From: Planctomycetes bacterium syqfu
GTDB lineage: Bacteria; Planctomycetota; Phycisphaerae; Phycisphaerales; Phycisphaeraceae
Direction of reading: 5' to 3'
Length of the DNA: 64,000 nt
Assembly: GCA_020974905.1 (NCBI GenBank)
Contig: CP087563.1
Location: forward strand, 558,001-622,000
The notes under the pieces are model-generated. The model did not search any database. It worked only from the letters and a program-made list of their open reading frames with translations, and was not told where the DNA came from. Positions 15,929-24,842 of the stretch are shown piece after piece. Position numbers and translations under genes: made by a program. The first letter of the stretch is position 1. Every line of letters begins with the position of its first letter.

Positions 15929-17065
15929 TCATTTCATTGTAACCGGCGTGAGTTTGAGTTGAGTGTTTTGTTTGTTTTGGTTGGCATATGGGTCCACCTG
16001 CAATTCCGGTGGATTGGGTAACAATAAATCAATTGTTGGCGGGATCGGCGTGCCTTTACAAACCATGTCAAGTACATGCCGAATCAAATCTGGCATGTTG
16101 GTGGGAGCAACACCAAATGCCTGGGGCATGGTCACCTGCGCGTCCTCTGCACAGACCAAACCGGATTGCACAAGCCAAGTTCTAAAAACCTGTGCTGGAT
16201 AGCCCATCTGCGGCATGATTGTTTCGGCTTTGTTGCGCATCGCTCGCCATGCAAAATGACGATAGCCTTTGTAGCAACCATCAAGTTCGTGGGCAGTCAG
16301 ATAGCAATGAATCGACTCATTGAACTGGCCCGTTTCTTCGAGCACAATCGCACGTTGACAAATCGAGCTGGCATGTTCCTGTAAGGGTGTGAACGTGTTG
16401 AGGTATTGGCAGTTCGGATCGCCCATTTGATGCTGTTTGCGTTGCCAATCAGGCCACTTGACGGGGAAGTCGTAGTATCGTTCATCAGGGTGAAAATCGA
16501 TGTGCCCGTGGAACTCGATATTGAATCGGTGCTGCCATGCCCTGGGGACATTGATGTCATCACGTGTGCCGTCCCATCGGCTGAAACAATGGGCCGGTGC
16601 ATGGGAGAGATACAGCGGATAGCCTAAGCGTCTACCGATGGCCACCACGAGAACGGGGAGTGTGATACATGTGCCGGTGCGACGCGAACCGAGCAGGCCG
16701 TGGAGCAATAAATCCTGTGCATCCGCCCAATCCGGTTGGCCGTTGATTCGATCAGGATTGTAAGTAATGCCATATTCCTGATTGAGCACGCGAGCCATGG
16801 CCAACATGCGCCAGATTGGTTCACAGTGATCATAAGGTTCAGGATTGGCATGGAAAAGATGAATGTGCTCGTCAGTTCGCTGCTTGATCCGTTTGGCCCA
16901 GATGTCCAAACGTTGTAGGCTCAGATCAATGTCCAAATCCGCTGCCTTCCCGTCAAGTCCTTGAGCACAAAGCAGACTCACACGGGCAATATCAATCGTC
17001 AGCTTTTGATCCGTATCCAGTTCAAGGTAAGCACTAAGTGTATCTGGTTGAATGACTTGTACCAT
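15929..17065 (-). CDS. Transglutaminase-fold (SirB1/Transglut_core2-like) protein
   Basis: The 378-residue protein carries RRTGTCITLPVLVVAIGRRL with candidate nucleophile Cys133, YPLYLSHAPAHCFSRWDG with candidate His159, and FNIEFHG for the third residue, the order of a transglutaminase/peptidase-like core with a SirB1-type context. No signal peptide. The stop is four bases before the Rhs-tip start, so both are one transcription unit. It might process, amidate or cross-link the Rhs protein, or simply be carried with it. Residues 230-330 are Cys-containing and TPR-like in spacing (AIVLEETGQFNESIHCYLTA). Confidence 0.78.
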   Translation of the reverse strand: MVQVIQPDTLSAYLELDTDQKLTIDIARVSLLCAQGLDGKAADLDIDLSLQRLDIWAKRIKQRTDEHIHLFHANPEPYDHCEPIWRMLAMARVLNQEYGITYNPDRINGQPDWADAQDLLLHGLLGSRRTGTCITLPVLVVAIGRRLGYPLYLSHAPAHCFSRWDGTRDDINVPRAWQHRFNIEFHGHIDFHPDERYYDFPVKWPDWQRKQHQMGDPNCQYLNTFTPLQEHASSICQRAIVLEETGQFNESIHCYLTAHELDGCYKGYRHFAWRAMRNKAETIMPQMGYPAQVFRTWLVQSGLVCAEDAQVTMPQAFGVAPTNMPDLIRHVLDMVCKGTPIPPTIDLLLPNPPELQVDPYANQNKQNTQLKLTPVTMK

Positions 17066-17394
17066 CTACCCCCCGCTGAATGGACGATATCGTATAATCG
17101 AGTACTCAGTGTAAGGAGGTGCGACATTTTGTCAAGCCTAACGTTTTATCCAGTGTTTTCATGCACTGATGGGCTTTCCAACCATATGACGTATAATTAA
17201 GGTTTGCGAATAAGCTTTTATTAATGAAATTTCTCAAAATCACTACACCGACATTGTCATCTCAAACAATTGATTTGCCATCAATTTCCAGATTGCACTT
17301 GACAAAACCGAAAATCCCTGTTCAAGTTACCGCCCGTTTTCGTGTCGATACTGACAGCGATACAAACATAAGATTTTGACGATTAAGCGAGCTT
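17066..17394 (+). other. Intergenic region before topA with possible leader ORF
   Basis: This 329-base gap has TATAAT-like hexamers at 17093 and 17192 without a good -35 at standard spacing, and an almost perfect AAGGAGG at 17113-17119. It may hold the topA promoter and a long leader. Apart from the short ORF listed separately, no gene or RNA was recognised. Confidence 0.4.
17129..17200 (+). CDS. Possible 23-codon leader ORF with strong Shine-Dalgarno
   Basis: TTG at 17129 follows AAGGAGG (17113-17119) by nine bases, and the frame runs 23 codons to TAA at 17198. The peptide would read MSSLTFYPVFSCTDGLSNHM then three more residues. It is the best ribosome site in the gap and lies about 195 bases before topA. 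The peptide itself has no known relative, and the site could be coincidental. Confidence 0.25.
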   Translation: MSSLTFYPVFSCTDGLSNHMTYN

Positions 17395-19998
17395 ATGGCT
17401 AAGAAAAAGACCACTACTAAAAAGAAGTCCACCACCAAGGCTGTTAATACTGATGGCAAGCACCTGGTGATTGTGGAAAGTCCGACCAAGGCCAAGACCA
17501 TCAACAAATATCTTGGGCCTGAATATGTGGTTATGGCCAGTGTGGGGCATGTGCGTGATTTGCCCTCCCGTGCCCCCAAGGGTGTGAAGCAACCGGTTCC
17601 CGGTGTCGACCTGGAGAACCGCTTTGAGCCGACATATGAGATCCTGCCGACCAAAAAGAAGACGGTCAGTGATCTGAAGAAGGCTGCCAAGAACGCATCT
17701 GACGTCTGGTTCGCAACCGACCTCGACCGCGAGGGGGAAGCCATTGCATGGCATCTGGCCCAATCTCTGGGTGTCCCCTCCAACGAAGCCAAGCGTGTGG
17801 TGTTTAACGCCATCACCAAAACGGAAATCACCAACGCCTTTTCCAAACCGCGTAATATTGATGAGAACCGCGTCAACGCCCAGCAGGCCCGACGCATTCT
17901 CGACCGCATCGTCGGTTACCAGGTCTCGCCACTGCTTTGGAAGAAAGTCGCAGGCGGACTCAGCGCAGGCCGTGTGCAGTCGGTGGCAGTGCGTCTTGTT
18001 GTCGAACGCGAACGTGATATTGATGCGTTTATCCCTGATGAATACTGGCGTATTGGCGGACTTTTCTCCGTTGATCCAACCAAGGCCGGTGACCTTGCCA
18101 AGCAGTGGCAGGCGTGGTTAGCTCAGGCTGAAGAAGGCAAGAGTCGCACACAAAAAGAACGCGTCGCATGGGCGTCTGACACCCAGTGTATGATCGCTGA
18201 ACTCGTTGACTTTAATGGCGAAAGCTTTAAGCCGAACAATCGTGAAGCAGCTATCGCAGCAGCGACCAAACTTGGCTTTGTCATTGATGACACGCAGGAA
18301 CAAAACAATCCCAAGGCCAAGGGCCCTGCGCAGAACACCGTGGTTTATGTCGGCCATGTCGACAATGCACCTGATTACCGCATCAGCAGCATCACCACCA
18401 AGCGCACACAGCGTCGCCCACCAGCCCCGTTTATCACCAGTACGCTTCAGCAGGCTGCAGCCAACCGACTCGGATTCCCGTTGCAGCGGACCATGCGTAT
18501 TGCTCAGCAGTTGTACGAAGGTATCGACATTCACGGCCGTGAAGGCCAGACCGGTTTGATCACCTACATGCGTACCGACTCGACGCACCTTTCCGGCGAA
18601 GCCATCAACATGGCGCGGAACTATATTGATGGTGAATGGGGAGCCGACTACCTGCCGGGGAAACCCAACTTCTTCACGTCGTCCAACAAGGCTGCTCAGG
18701 AAGCACACGAAGCCATCCGCCCCACCGATGTGAACATCACGCCCAAGCGCGTTCGCAATGAACTGACCGATGAGCAGTTCAAGCTGTACAAACTCATCTG
18801 GGAACGCTTCATGGCCTGTCAGTGTACGCCTGCCCAATGGGATCAGACGACGGTGACGATCACAGCTGAAGCAGCAGGTTCAACAGCCAACTTCCGTGCG
18901 ACGGGTCGCACGCTGGTGTTCGACGGTTTCTACAAGGCCACGGGTGTTCCCAATAGTGGTGAAGATGCGATCCTGCCCCCGCTGAATGAAAATCAGCCGG
19001 TGGGTCCGGTTGAGATTCAGCCGACGCAGCATTTCACGTCACCGCCACCGCGATACACCGAAGCTTCCTTGCAGAAGAAACTCGAAGAAGAAGGCATCGG
19101 TCGCCCGTCAACGTATGCAGCGATCATCCAGACCATCCAGGATCGCAAGTATGTCGAGCAGGTTGCCCCACGTGACCGTCGACTCATGGCAACGGACCTG
19201 GGCATGGTGGTCACCGATAAACTCATCCAGGGTTTCCCACGCATTATGGATGTGGCATACACCCGTGAGATGGAAAGTGAACTGGACAAGATCGAAGACG
19301 AGCATCACGACTGGATCACGATGCTTGAACAGTTCTATGCACGGTTCAAGACCAACCTGGAAAAAGCGCATGAAGTGATGACGCATGCCAAGGCCGAAAC
19401 CGAGCCCGCCCCGCACAAGTGTCCGGAGTGTGGGGGTGGCACGATGTACCGCTTTGGCAAGAATGGTCGCTTCCTTTCCTGTGCCAATTATCCCGACTGT
19501 AAATTCGCTGCACCGATTGACCGTGAAGGCAATCCCATGCAGCCGGAGATGTCGGACATCGTTTGCCCTGAGTGTGGCAAAGGCATGACCAAGCGCACCG
19601 GTCGCTTCGGCCCGTTCCTGGGTTGCGTCGATTACCCGACGTGCAAAGGCATTGTGAATCTCGATCCCAGGAAGGGATTCGTGAAACTGCCCAAGGTTCC
19701 GCCGCTGCTGACGGATCTGCCGTGTCCAAAGTGTGAAGCACCATTGAATATGCGTGACTCCAAACGCGGCTTCTGGCTGAGTTGTTCCAAGTTCCCCAAG
19801 TGTCGCGGACGCTCGGGCTGGACCACCATCGAAGAAGACAAGCAGAAGGAACTCGAAGCAGCATGGGAAAAACATGTTGCAGAAAACCCCGTCCCGCAAC
19901 TCAAAAACACGCAGGGACAAGTCATCGGCGAAGAATACATTCCCAACATCCAATCAGCGGATAGCAGCAATGGGGATGATTCAGAGAGCCTCGATTAA
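17395..19998 (+). CDS. topA: DNA topoisomerase I (type IA) with three C-terminal zinc ribbons
   Basis: The 867-residue enzyme has the Toprim start HLVIVESPTKAKTINKYLG after a lysine-rich N-terminus, the acidic triad ATDLDREGEA, and the active-site GLITYMRTDST with Tyr391. Three four-cysteine ribbons follow (starting CPECGGG, CPECGKG and CPKCEAP, about residues 675-805). It relaxes negative supercoils by single-strand passage. A basic, Thr-rich leader (MAKKKTTTKKKSTTK) precedes the Toprim domain. A strong hairpin terminator lies at 20121-20157. Confidence 0.97.
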   Translation: MAKKKTTTKKKSTTKAVNTDGKHLVIVESPTKAKTINKYLGPEYVVMASVGHVRDLPSRAPKGVKQPVPGVDLENRFEPTYEILPTKKKTVSDLKKAAKNASDVWFATDLDREGEAIAWHLAQSLGVPSNEAKRVVFNAITKTEITNAFSKPRNIDENRVNAQQARRILDRIVGYQVSPLLWKKVAGGLSAGRVQSVAVRLVVERERDIDAFIPDEYWRIGGLFSVDPTKAGDLAKQWQAWLAQAEEGKSRTQKERVAWASDTQCMIAELVDFNGESFKPNNREAAIAAATKLGFVIDDTQEQNNPKAKGPAQNTVVYVGHVDNAPDYRISSITTKRTQRRPPAPFITSTLQQAAANRLGFPLQRTMRIAQQLYEGIDIHGREGQTGLITYMRTDSTHLSGEAINMARNYIDGEWGADYLPGKPNFFTSSNKAAQEAHEAIRPTDVNITPKRVRNELTDEQFKLYKLIWERFMACQCTPAQWDQTTVTITAEAAGSTANFRATGRTLVFDGFYKATGVPNSGEDAILPPLNENQPVGPVEIQPTQHFTSPPPRYTEASLQKKLEEEGIGRPSTYAAIIQTIQDRKYVEQVAPRDRRLMATDLGMVVTDKLIQGFPRIMDVAYTREMESELDKIEDEHHDWITMLEQFYARFKTNLEKAHEVMTHAKAETEPAPHKCPECGGGTMYRFGKNGRFLSCANYPDCKFAAPIDREGNPMQPEMSDIVCPECGKGMTKRTGRFGPFLGCVDYPTCKGIVNLDPRKGFVKLPKVPPLLTDLPCPKCEAPLNMRDSKRGFWLSCSKFPKCRGRSGWTTIEEDKQKELEAAWEKHVAENPVPQLKNTQGQVIGEEYIPNIQSADSSNGDDSESLD

Positions 19999-20000
19999 AG

Positions 20001-20083
20001 CATCATTAATCGCCCCCCCCACTCCGTCACTCCCGAGCAGGCGGGAATGACGAAAGCATAGACGACAAGGCGATGAATGATTA
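20001..20083. repeat. REP/dRS3-like repeat, copy 1
   Basis: Core GTCACTCCCGAGCAGGCGGG AATGAC forms an inverted repeat (20026-20050). It is flanked by outer arms CATCATTAATCGCC and GGCGATGAATGATTA, which recur around copy 3. It lies after topA. Confidence 0.75.
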
Positions 20084-20120
20084 AGAATGCTCGAATGACG
20101 CAACACAATCAATCAAATGT

Positions 20121-20157
20121 AAACATGTCCAGTAGGTGATGCCGACTGGACATGTTT
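20121..20157 (+). terminator. Rho-independent terminator after topA
   Basis: AAACATGTCCAGT and its exact inverse ACTGGACATGTTT form a 13-base-pair stem with an 11-base loop, followed by TTTATTTT. Confidence 0.9.
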
Positions 20158-20231
20158 TTATTTTGAGATAGGATTGTTATGTTGTACTACTGTAAATGTT
20201 TATACATTTTACCCCTTGTTTGGAGAGAGAA

Positions 20232-20801
20232 ATGAACCTTAAAGCCATTTTGCCCGCACTTGTTTTAATCTGCATGACCACCCTTTCGACATGGGCTGGC
20301 GAAGGCCGCGCACGCATTGATCTGTACGCCAATGCCAAGATCAAAATCGAAGCTTCGGCTGATAAGAAAGTCCGCGTCAATCATCCGGGTTGGCTCAAGG
20401 AAGAACTCAAGAAATCACAGAGTCTATCGGCTGACATCTTCGCTCCTGACGATCAATGGAAGCAGATCACCATCAGCTTCACACCTGAAGAAGATGGCTA
20501 TGGTTCATTGCAATTCAAAGGTCAGTGGGACAAGACCAAAATGAATTGGGCCTACTTTGACAATGTTGTCGTGGAAGGAACGCAATTGAAAAACGGTGAC
20601 TTTGAAACGACAGACGGCTGGCAACACATCGAAGGTGCTTTCATCACCGACGAATCCAAGGCAAAGTCCGGCAAAGGACTCATCCACGTCTGGCACGACC
20701 AATATGTCAAGCAACCCATCAAACTCACCGCAGGTCAGACTGTCACCATCACCGCGTGGGTCAAGTTCGATAAACGCGAAGACAAACCTGCCAAAAAATG
20801 A
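20232..20801 (+). CDS. Small secreted CBM-like protein, paralogue 1 of 3
   Basis: Start set at ATG 20232, preceded by GGAGAGAG; a longer start at 20196 would spoil the signal peptide. The 189-residue product has a signal (MNLKAILPALVLICMTTLST, cleavage near WAG) and one beta-sandwich-like domain ending in LKNGDFETTDGW, SGKGLIHVWHD and AGQTVTITAWVKF, a pattern resembling CenC/CBM4_9 carbohydrate-binding modules. No catalytic residues. It starts a tandem set of three similar genes, each with its own ribosome site, before a sialate O-acetylesterase. Likely cell-surface or secreted glycan binding; ligand unknown. Confidence 0.82.
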   Translation: MNLKAILPALVLICMTTLSTWAGEGRARIDLYANAKIKIEASADKKVRVNHPGWLKEELKKSQSLSADIFAPDDQWKQITISFTPEEDGYGSLQFKGQWDKTKMNWAYFDNVVVEGTQLKNGDFETTDGWQHIEGAFITDESKAKSGKGLIHVWHDQYVKQPIKLTAGQTVTITAWVKFDKREDKPAKK

Positions 20802-20864
20802 ACTGATGTCACAGTCAATTCGTAACACACCTATAGCGATTATTTTTTACCTATTGGAGAAATC

Positions 20865-21443
20865 ATGTCCATCAAAACCATTTGCACCGCCCTCATGGCA
20901 TTACTGATCACCGCAAGTCTTGCCCAGGCTGCAGAACACAGTGCTGCCCGCATCGACATCTCAGTAAAGAACGGCAAAGTCGAATTCAAAAAACCTGAGG
21001 ACAAAGCTGTCCGCGTTTACTATGCACACTGGGTCAAAGATGAAGCCCAGAAAGTCAAACGTGTCTGTGCTGAGAAAAAAATCACCGATGGTGAATGGGT
21101 TAAATTTTCCTACACTTTGACTCCTACGGAAGACGGGCCATTGACCATGTCGATCAAAGGTCGTTACAGCAAAACACTGAAAAACTGGGTTTACTATGAC
21201 GATGTCACCGTCGAAGGCGCAGCCAAGGAAGTGGTCAACGGCAGCTTCGAGGAGACCGGCGGATGGAAATTCTCCAAGGGCCAGCAAGTTCTCGATGAGT
21301 CGTTGGCACACACCGGCAAAGGCGCTGTCCTCGTCTGGCATGACAAACCTGCTTACCAGACCGTCCAAGTCAAAGCCGGTGAACCTGTCACCATCACCGC
21401 ATGGGTCAAGTTCTGTAAGCAGGAAGACAAGGAACCCAAATAA
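20865..21443 (+). CDS. Small secreted CBM-like protein, paralogue 2 of 3
   Basis: A 192-residue protein with signal peptide (MSIKTICTALMALLITASLA, cleavage after AQA) and the same fold signature as its neighbours: YYDDVTVEG, NGSFEETGGW, DESLAHTGKGAVLVWHD, GEPVTITAWVKFC. TTGGAGA precedes the ATG. The stretch encoding AHTGKGAVLVWHD is nearly base-identical to paralogue 3, implying recent duplication or conversion. A terminator follows at 21490. Confidence 0.85.
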   Translation: MSIKTICTALMALLITASLAQAAEHSAARIDISVKNGKVEFKKPEDKAVRVYYAHWVKDEAQKVKRVCAEKKITDGEWVKFSYTLTPTEDGPLTMSIKGRYSKTLKNWVYYDDVTVEGAAKEVVNGSFEETGGWKFSKGQQVLDESLAHTGKGAVLVWHDKPAYQTVQVKAGEPVTITAWVKFCKQEDKEPK

Positions 21444-21489
21444 ACCTGCTGATTCGCTTCAAGAACACGGATCTCAAAACACAATCATC

Positions 21490-21523
21490 AAACCGGTGGC
21501 GTTGTCGTTGTCACCGGTTTTTT
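21490..21523 (+). terminator. Rho-independent terminator after CBM-like paralogue 2
   Basis: AAACCGGTG (21490-21498) pairs with CACCGGTTT (21512-21520), and the stem runs into TTTTTT. Confidence 0.85.
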
Positions 21524-21555
21524 AAATCCAGAACCCTATACAGGAGACAATCATC

Positions 21556-22125
21556 ATGCAATTCAAATGGATCACCGCCTGTCTGTTGGCAACCACCATG
21601 CTCTGTTCCTACACCTATGCCGGTCAAGGTCGCGGGCGCATTGACATGTACGTCAAAAATGGCGAACTGAAATTCCACGCAGAGGATAGTGGCAAATACA
21701 CCATGTCCTATGCCCACTGGGTCAAGGAGGAAGCTGCCAAGAAACGTTACCTGACTTCTAACCTCGTGGTCAGTGACGAAAAATGGACCGAAGTCAAACT
21801 CGTCGTCTCATGCACGGAAGATGCTGATCTGAAAATCGGTCTGCGGGGCCAATGGGACAAAAAAATGCGCAACTGGACTTACTTTGATGATGTCACCGCG
21901 GAAGGTGCCACCATCAAAAACTCCGGCTTTGAAGAAAAAGGCGGATGGGACTTTGCCAAGAGTCAGCAGGTTCTTGATGAATCCCTGGCGCACACCGGCA
22001 AAGGGGCTGTCCTCGTCTGGCATGACAAAGGCGCATCGCAGTTCGTGAAAATCAAGGCTGGTGAAAAAGTCACGCTCACCGCCTGGGTCAAGTTCTGCAA
22101 GCAGGAACCCAAAGAAGCCGAGTAA
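21556..22125 (+). CDS. Small secreted CBM-like protein, paralogue 3 of 3
   Basis: A 189-residue protein: signal peptide (MQFKWITACLLATTMLCSYT, cleavage after YAG), then the same domain with YFDDVTAEG, NSGFEEKGGW, DESLAHTGKGAVLVWHD and GEKVTLTAWVKFC. AGGAGA lies before the ATG. Shares the paired Cys near the C-terminus (WVKFCKQE) with paralogue 2 but not paralogue 1. A terminator hairpin follows, then the esterase gene. Confidence 0.85.
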   Translation: MQFKWITACLLATTMLCSYTYAGQGRGRIDMYVKNGELKFHAEDSGKYTMSYAHWVKEEAAKKRYLTSNLVVSDEKWTEVKLVVSCTEDADLKIGLRGQWDKKMRNWTYFDDVTAEGATIKNSGFEEKGGWDFAKSQQVLDESLAHTGKGAVLVWHDKGASQFVKIKAGEKVTLTAWVKFCKQEPKEAE

Positions 22126-22170
22126 ACAAACACAGCAGTCGTGGCTGCATATGACCTATTAAATCAACCC

Positions 22171-22207
22171 AAGGGCGATTTTTCATATCCTGAAAAGTCG
22201 CCTTTTT
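22171..22207 (+). terminator. Rho-independent terminator after CBM-like paralogue 3
   Basis: AAGGGCGATTTTTCA pairs imperfectly with TGAAAAGTCGCCTT across a short loop, followed by TTTT. Confidence 0.75.
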
Positions 22208-22321
22208 ACTTAGGATGATCCATCAATCAATTTGGAAATATTCGGATAGATGGATAGGATGCCTGTACGCATAATCTCCAGTTCACAGTCTGATGATCTA
22301 CTCTCGGGAAGGGTTCGATTC

Positions 22322-24514
22322 ATGAAACATCTTGCAAAATCTTTGGCGGTCCTCTGTCTTGTCCTGTTGATGACAGGTCTGACTTACGCCGCAGAACTCA
22401 AACTGCCTTTGGTCTTCTCCGACCACATGGTCCTGCAAAACGGCACCAAGGCTCCGATCTGGGGTTGGGCTGATCCGGGCAGTGATGTCACCGTCACGTT
22501 CCAGGGCCAGACACTGACTGCCAAAGCCGACGACAACGGCAAATGGATGACGGCGTTTGAGCCGTTGAAAATCTCCGCGGAATCTGATGTATTGACAGTG
22601 AAAACTGGCGATCAAACATTAACCGTGTCCGACGTATTGGTCGGTGAAGTCTGGCTTTGTTCCGGCCAATCCAACATGGAATGGTCCGTGCGTAACTCTG
22701 ATAATCCAGATGAGGAAATCGCCAACGCCAATTACCCGTTGATCCGTCACATCAAACCGGCACGCAATCCGCAGATGTTCCCGCAGGATGCATTCAAAGC
22801 TGCGACGTGGACAGTATGCACGCCGGAAAATGTGCCCAACTGGACTGCCGTCGGATACTACTTCGGCCGTCACCTGCACAAGCAACTCAACAACGTTCCG
22901 ATTGGCCTACTCAACTGCTCATGGGGCGGCACACGCATCGAACCCTGGACCCCGCGTATCGGTTTTAAACTGATCTCTGAAACGCATGACATCTACAACG
23001 ACCTGTTGGTCAAAGATCCAGCGACACCGCAGTACAAAGCGCTGGCTGACGATTATCTCAACGCCGTACAGTCATGGGCTGCTGATTCTCAGAAAGCCGT
23101 CAAGAACAACCAGATCATCTCAGAACCCCCTGCTTTCCCGCAACAAATCAAACCCTACACCAACCATCAATCTCCGACGATGCTCTACAACGGCATGGTG
23201 AATCCACTGGTCCCGTTCGCCATCAAAGGCAGCATCTGGTATCAAGGCGAATCCAATCACGGCGAAGGCATGCGTTATGTCGACAAGACCAAAGCACTCG
23301 TCGCAGGTTGGCGTGAAGTCTGGGACATCCAAGATCTGCCCTACTACTATGTCCAGATCGCGCCCTACCAATACGGTAATTCTGACCCCACCCGCTTACC
23401 CAAGTTCTGGCTCGCCCAGGCCGAAATCGAAAAACAGATTCCCAACACCGGCATGGTCGTCGTCTCCGACATCGGTAATCTGCAAAACATTCATCCCAAA
23501 AACAAGCAGGATGTCGGTCAGCGTCTTGCCAACTTCGCATTGGTCAAGGACTACGGCAAAACCGGGATCGTCTATCACGGCCCCGTCTTCAAATCCATGC
23601 AACCCCAGGCAGACAAAATCATCCTGACGTTTGACCATGTCGGATCGGGCCTTGCATCACGTGACGGACATGCACTTAACGAATTTCAGATCGGCTCAGC
23701 GGAAAAAACATGGACCGATGCCACCGCAACCATCACCGGCAAAGACACCATCGAAGTCTCCGCTGAAGGTGTCACCAACCCTGTCGTCGTCCGCTTTGCT
23801 TTTCACAAGTTGGCAACACCGAATCTGATGAACAAGGAAGGTCTTCCTGCCCAGACATTTATGGCTGGCGAAATCCCTGAATGGGATAACCTGTCCAAGA
23901 ATGTCGAAGAGAGCACCAAGTATGAACTGCTCTATGACATCGATCTGACCAAACTCAACAAAGATGTGAATTACGATGTGAACTTTGCCAACGATTACAA
24001 GAACAAGTTCAGCCGCATCGCATATTACCTGGAAATCGGTACCACGCAGGATGACATGAAATGGGTTTACGTGTCCATGGACGCCTTTACGGATGATGCC
24101 AAAAAAATCGGTATCCCCAAATTCGGCACCGATGCGGTGTTCCAGCAGGCTGCCAAAAACATGAACATCTATTCCAATGTCGAAGGTTTGAAGACAGGCA
24201 TGAACATCGATGGCAACATTGAATTCTGGTCCCACAATTACGCGACCAACAACGCAGCCAAAGTCCCCGGTGCTGACAACAACACCTACGATTTTGGTGA
24301 TGAGTACCGTCCACCTGCTGATGGTTACGGCTCCATGCAGGTACACAACACCAAGCAGAAACAGACCGTCTTCGCATTAAATAAATGGTCCAACGGCAAC
24401 AATGCGGACCTTGGCATCGGTAACAGTGACGGCAAAGCCAAAGACTGGACGTTTACCAATGCTGCCAGGAATTACAGCATCAAGCGTCTGCGTGTGCTGG
24501 TGCTGCCTGAGTGA
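22322..24514 (+). CDS. Secreted sialate O-acetylesterase-like SGNH hydrolase with C-terminal extension
   Basis: ATG 22322 is chosen: GGAAGGG precedes it and the protein opens with a signal peptide (MKHLAKSLAVLCLVLLMTGL, cleavage after TYA); the in-frame start at 22250 does not. The 730-residue product has GEVWLCSGQSNMEW with the nucleophilic Ser (about residue 120), IGLLNCSWGGTRIEPW and GSIWYQGESNHGEG, as in SASA/DUF303 esterases. These remove acetyl groups from sialic acids or other acetylated sugars. About 200 extra C-terminal residues (from NLSKNVEESTKYELLYDIDL) form a further domain of unknown role. Its N-terminus and upstream CBM-like genes point to extracellular glycan work. Confidence 0.9.
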   Translation: MKHLAKSLAVLCLVLLMTGLTYAAELKLPLVFSDHMVLQNGTKAPIWGWADPGSDVTVTFQGQTLTAKADDNGKWMTAFEPLKISAESDVLTVKTGDQTLTVSDVLVGEVWLCSGQSNMEWSVRNSDNPDEEIANANYPLIRHIKPARNPQMFPQDAFKAATWTVCTPENVPNWTAVGYYFGRHLHKQLNNVPIGLLNCSWGGTRIEPWTPRIGFKLISETHDIYNDLLVKDPATPQYKALADDYLNAVQSWAADSQKAVKNNQIISEPPAFPQQIKPYTNHQSPTMLYNGMVNPLVPFAIKGSIWYQGESNHGEGMRYVDKTKALVAGWREVWDIQDLPYYYVQIAPYQYGNSDPTRLPKFWLAQAEIEKQIPNTGMVVVSDIGNLQNIHPKNKQDVGQRLANFALVKDYGKTGIVYHGPVFKSMQPQADKIILTFDHVGSGLASRDGHALNEFQIGSAEKTWTDATATITGKDTIEVSAEGVTNPVVVRFAFHKLATPNLMNKEGLPAQTFMAGEIPEWDNLSKNVEESTKYELLYDIDLTKLNKDVNYDVNFANDYKNKFSRIAYYLEIGTTQDDMKWVYVSMDAFTDDAKKIGIPKFGTDAVFQQAAKNMNIYSNVEGLKTGMNIDGNIEFWSHNYATNNAAKVPGADNNTYDFGDEYRPPADGYGSMQVHNTKQKQTVFALNKWSNGNNADLGIGNSDGKAKDWTFTNAARNYSIKRLRVLVLPE

Positions 24515-24551
24515 TTCGCGTATACAGTTGATGCAATGAATCCCCATACTC

Positions 24552-24644
24552 TGTCACTCACGCGTCCCTGGAAGGCGTGAGTCCAGAGACAACTGCAAAC
24601 GTCAACTGCATACCACTGGATTCCCGCCTGCGCGGGAATGACGA
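24552..24644. repeat. REP/dRS3-like repeat, copy 2
   Basis: The right arm holds CCACTGGATTCCCGCCTGCG CGGGAATGACG (24613-24643). The left arm (GTCACTCACGCG...GGCGTGAGTCCAG) keeps a hairpin although its bases differ, with CTCACGC pairing GCGTGAG. It lies in the 328-base gap 24515-24842, which otherwise holds only the terminator listed next. Confidence 0.75.
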
Positions 24645-24741
24645 GATGAGAGAGCATCTAGAGATCGTTTGTTTGACATTTGACTTTTTAGCAGGCATCG
24701 ACGTCACGCTTCGATGTCTGTTTTCTTTCACGGCATCCAGA

Positions 24742-24784
24742 CAAAAAATCAAAGTCCTGGCCACCCCCTCGAGGCCAGGACTTT
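24742..24784 (-). terminator. Terminator for the minus-strand FHA gene
   Basis: AAAGTCCTGGCC (24751-24762) pairs with GGCCAGGACTTT (24773-24784). On the minus strand the stem is followed by GATTTTTTGT; there is no T-run on the plus strand. Confidence 0.85.
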
Positions 24785-24842
24785 GTTATGTATCAGGTCG
24801 CGTCTGATGATGACGCAATGATGAAATGGATGTCAGGTTGGT

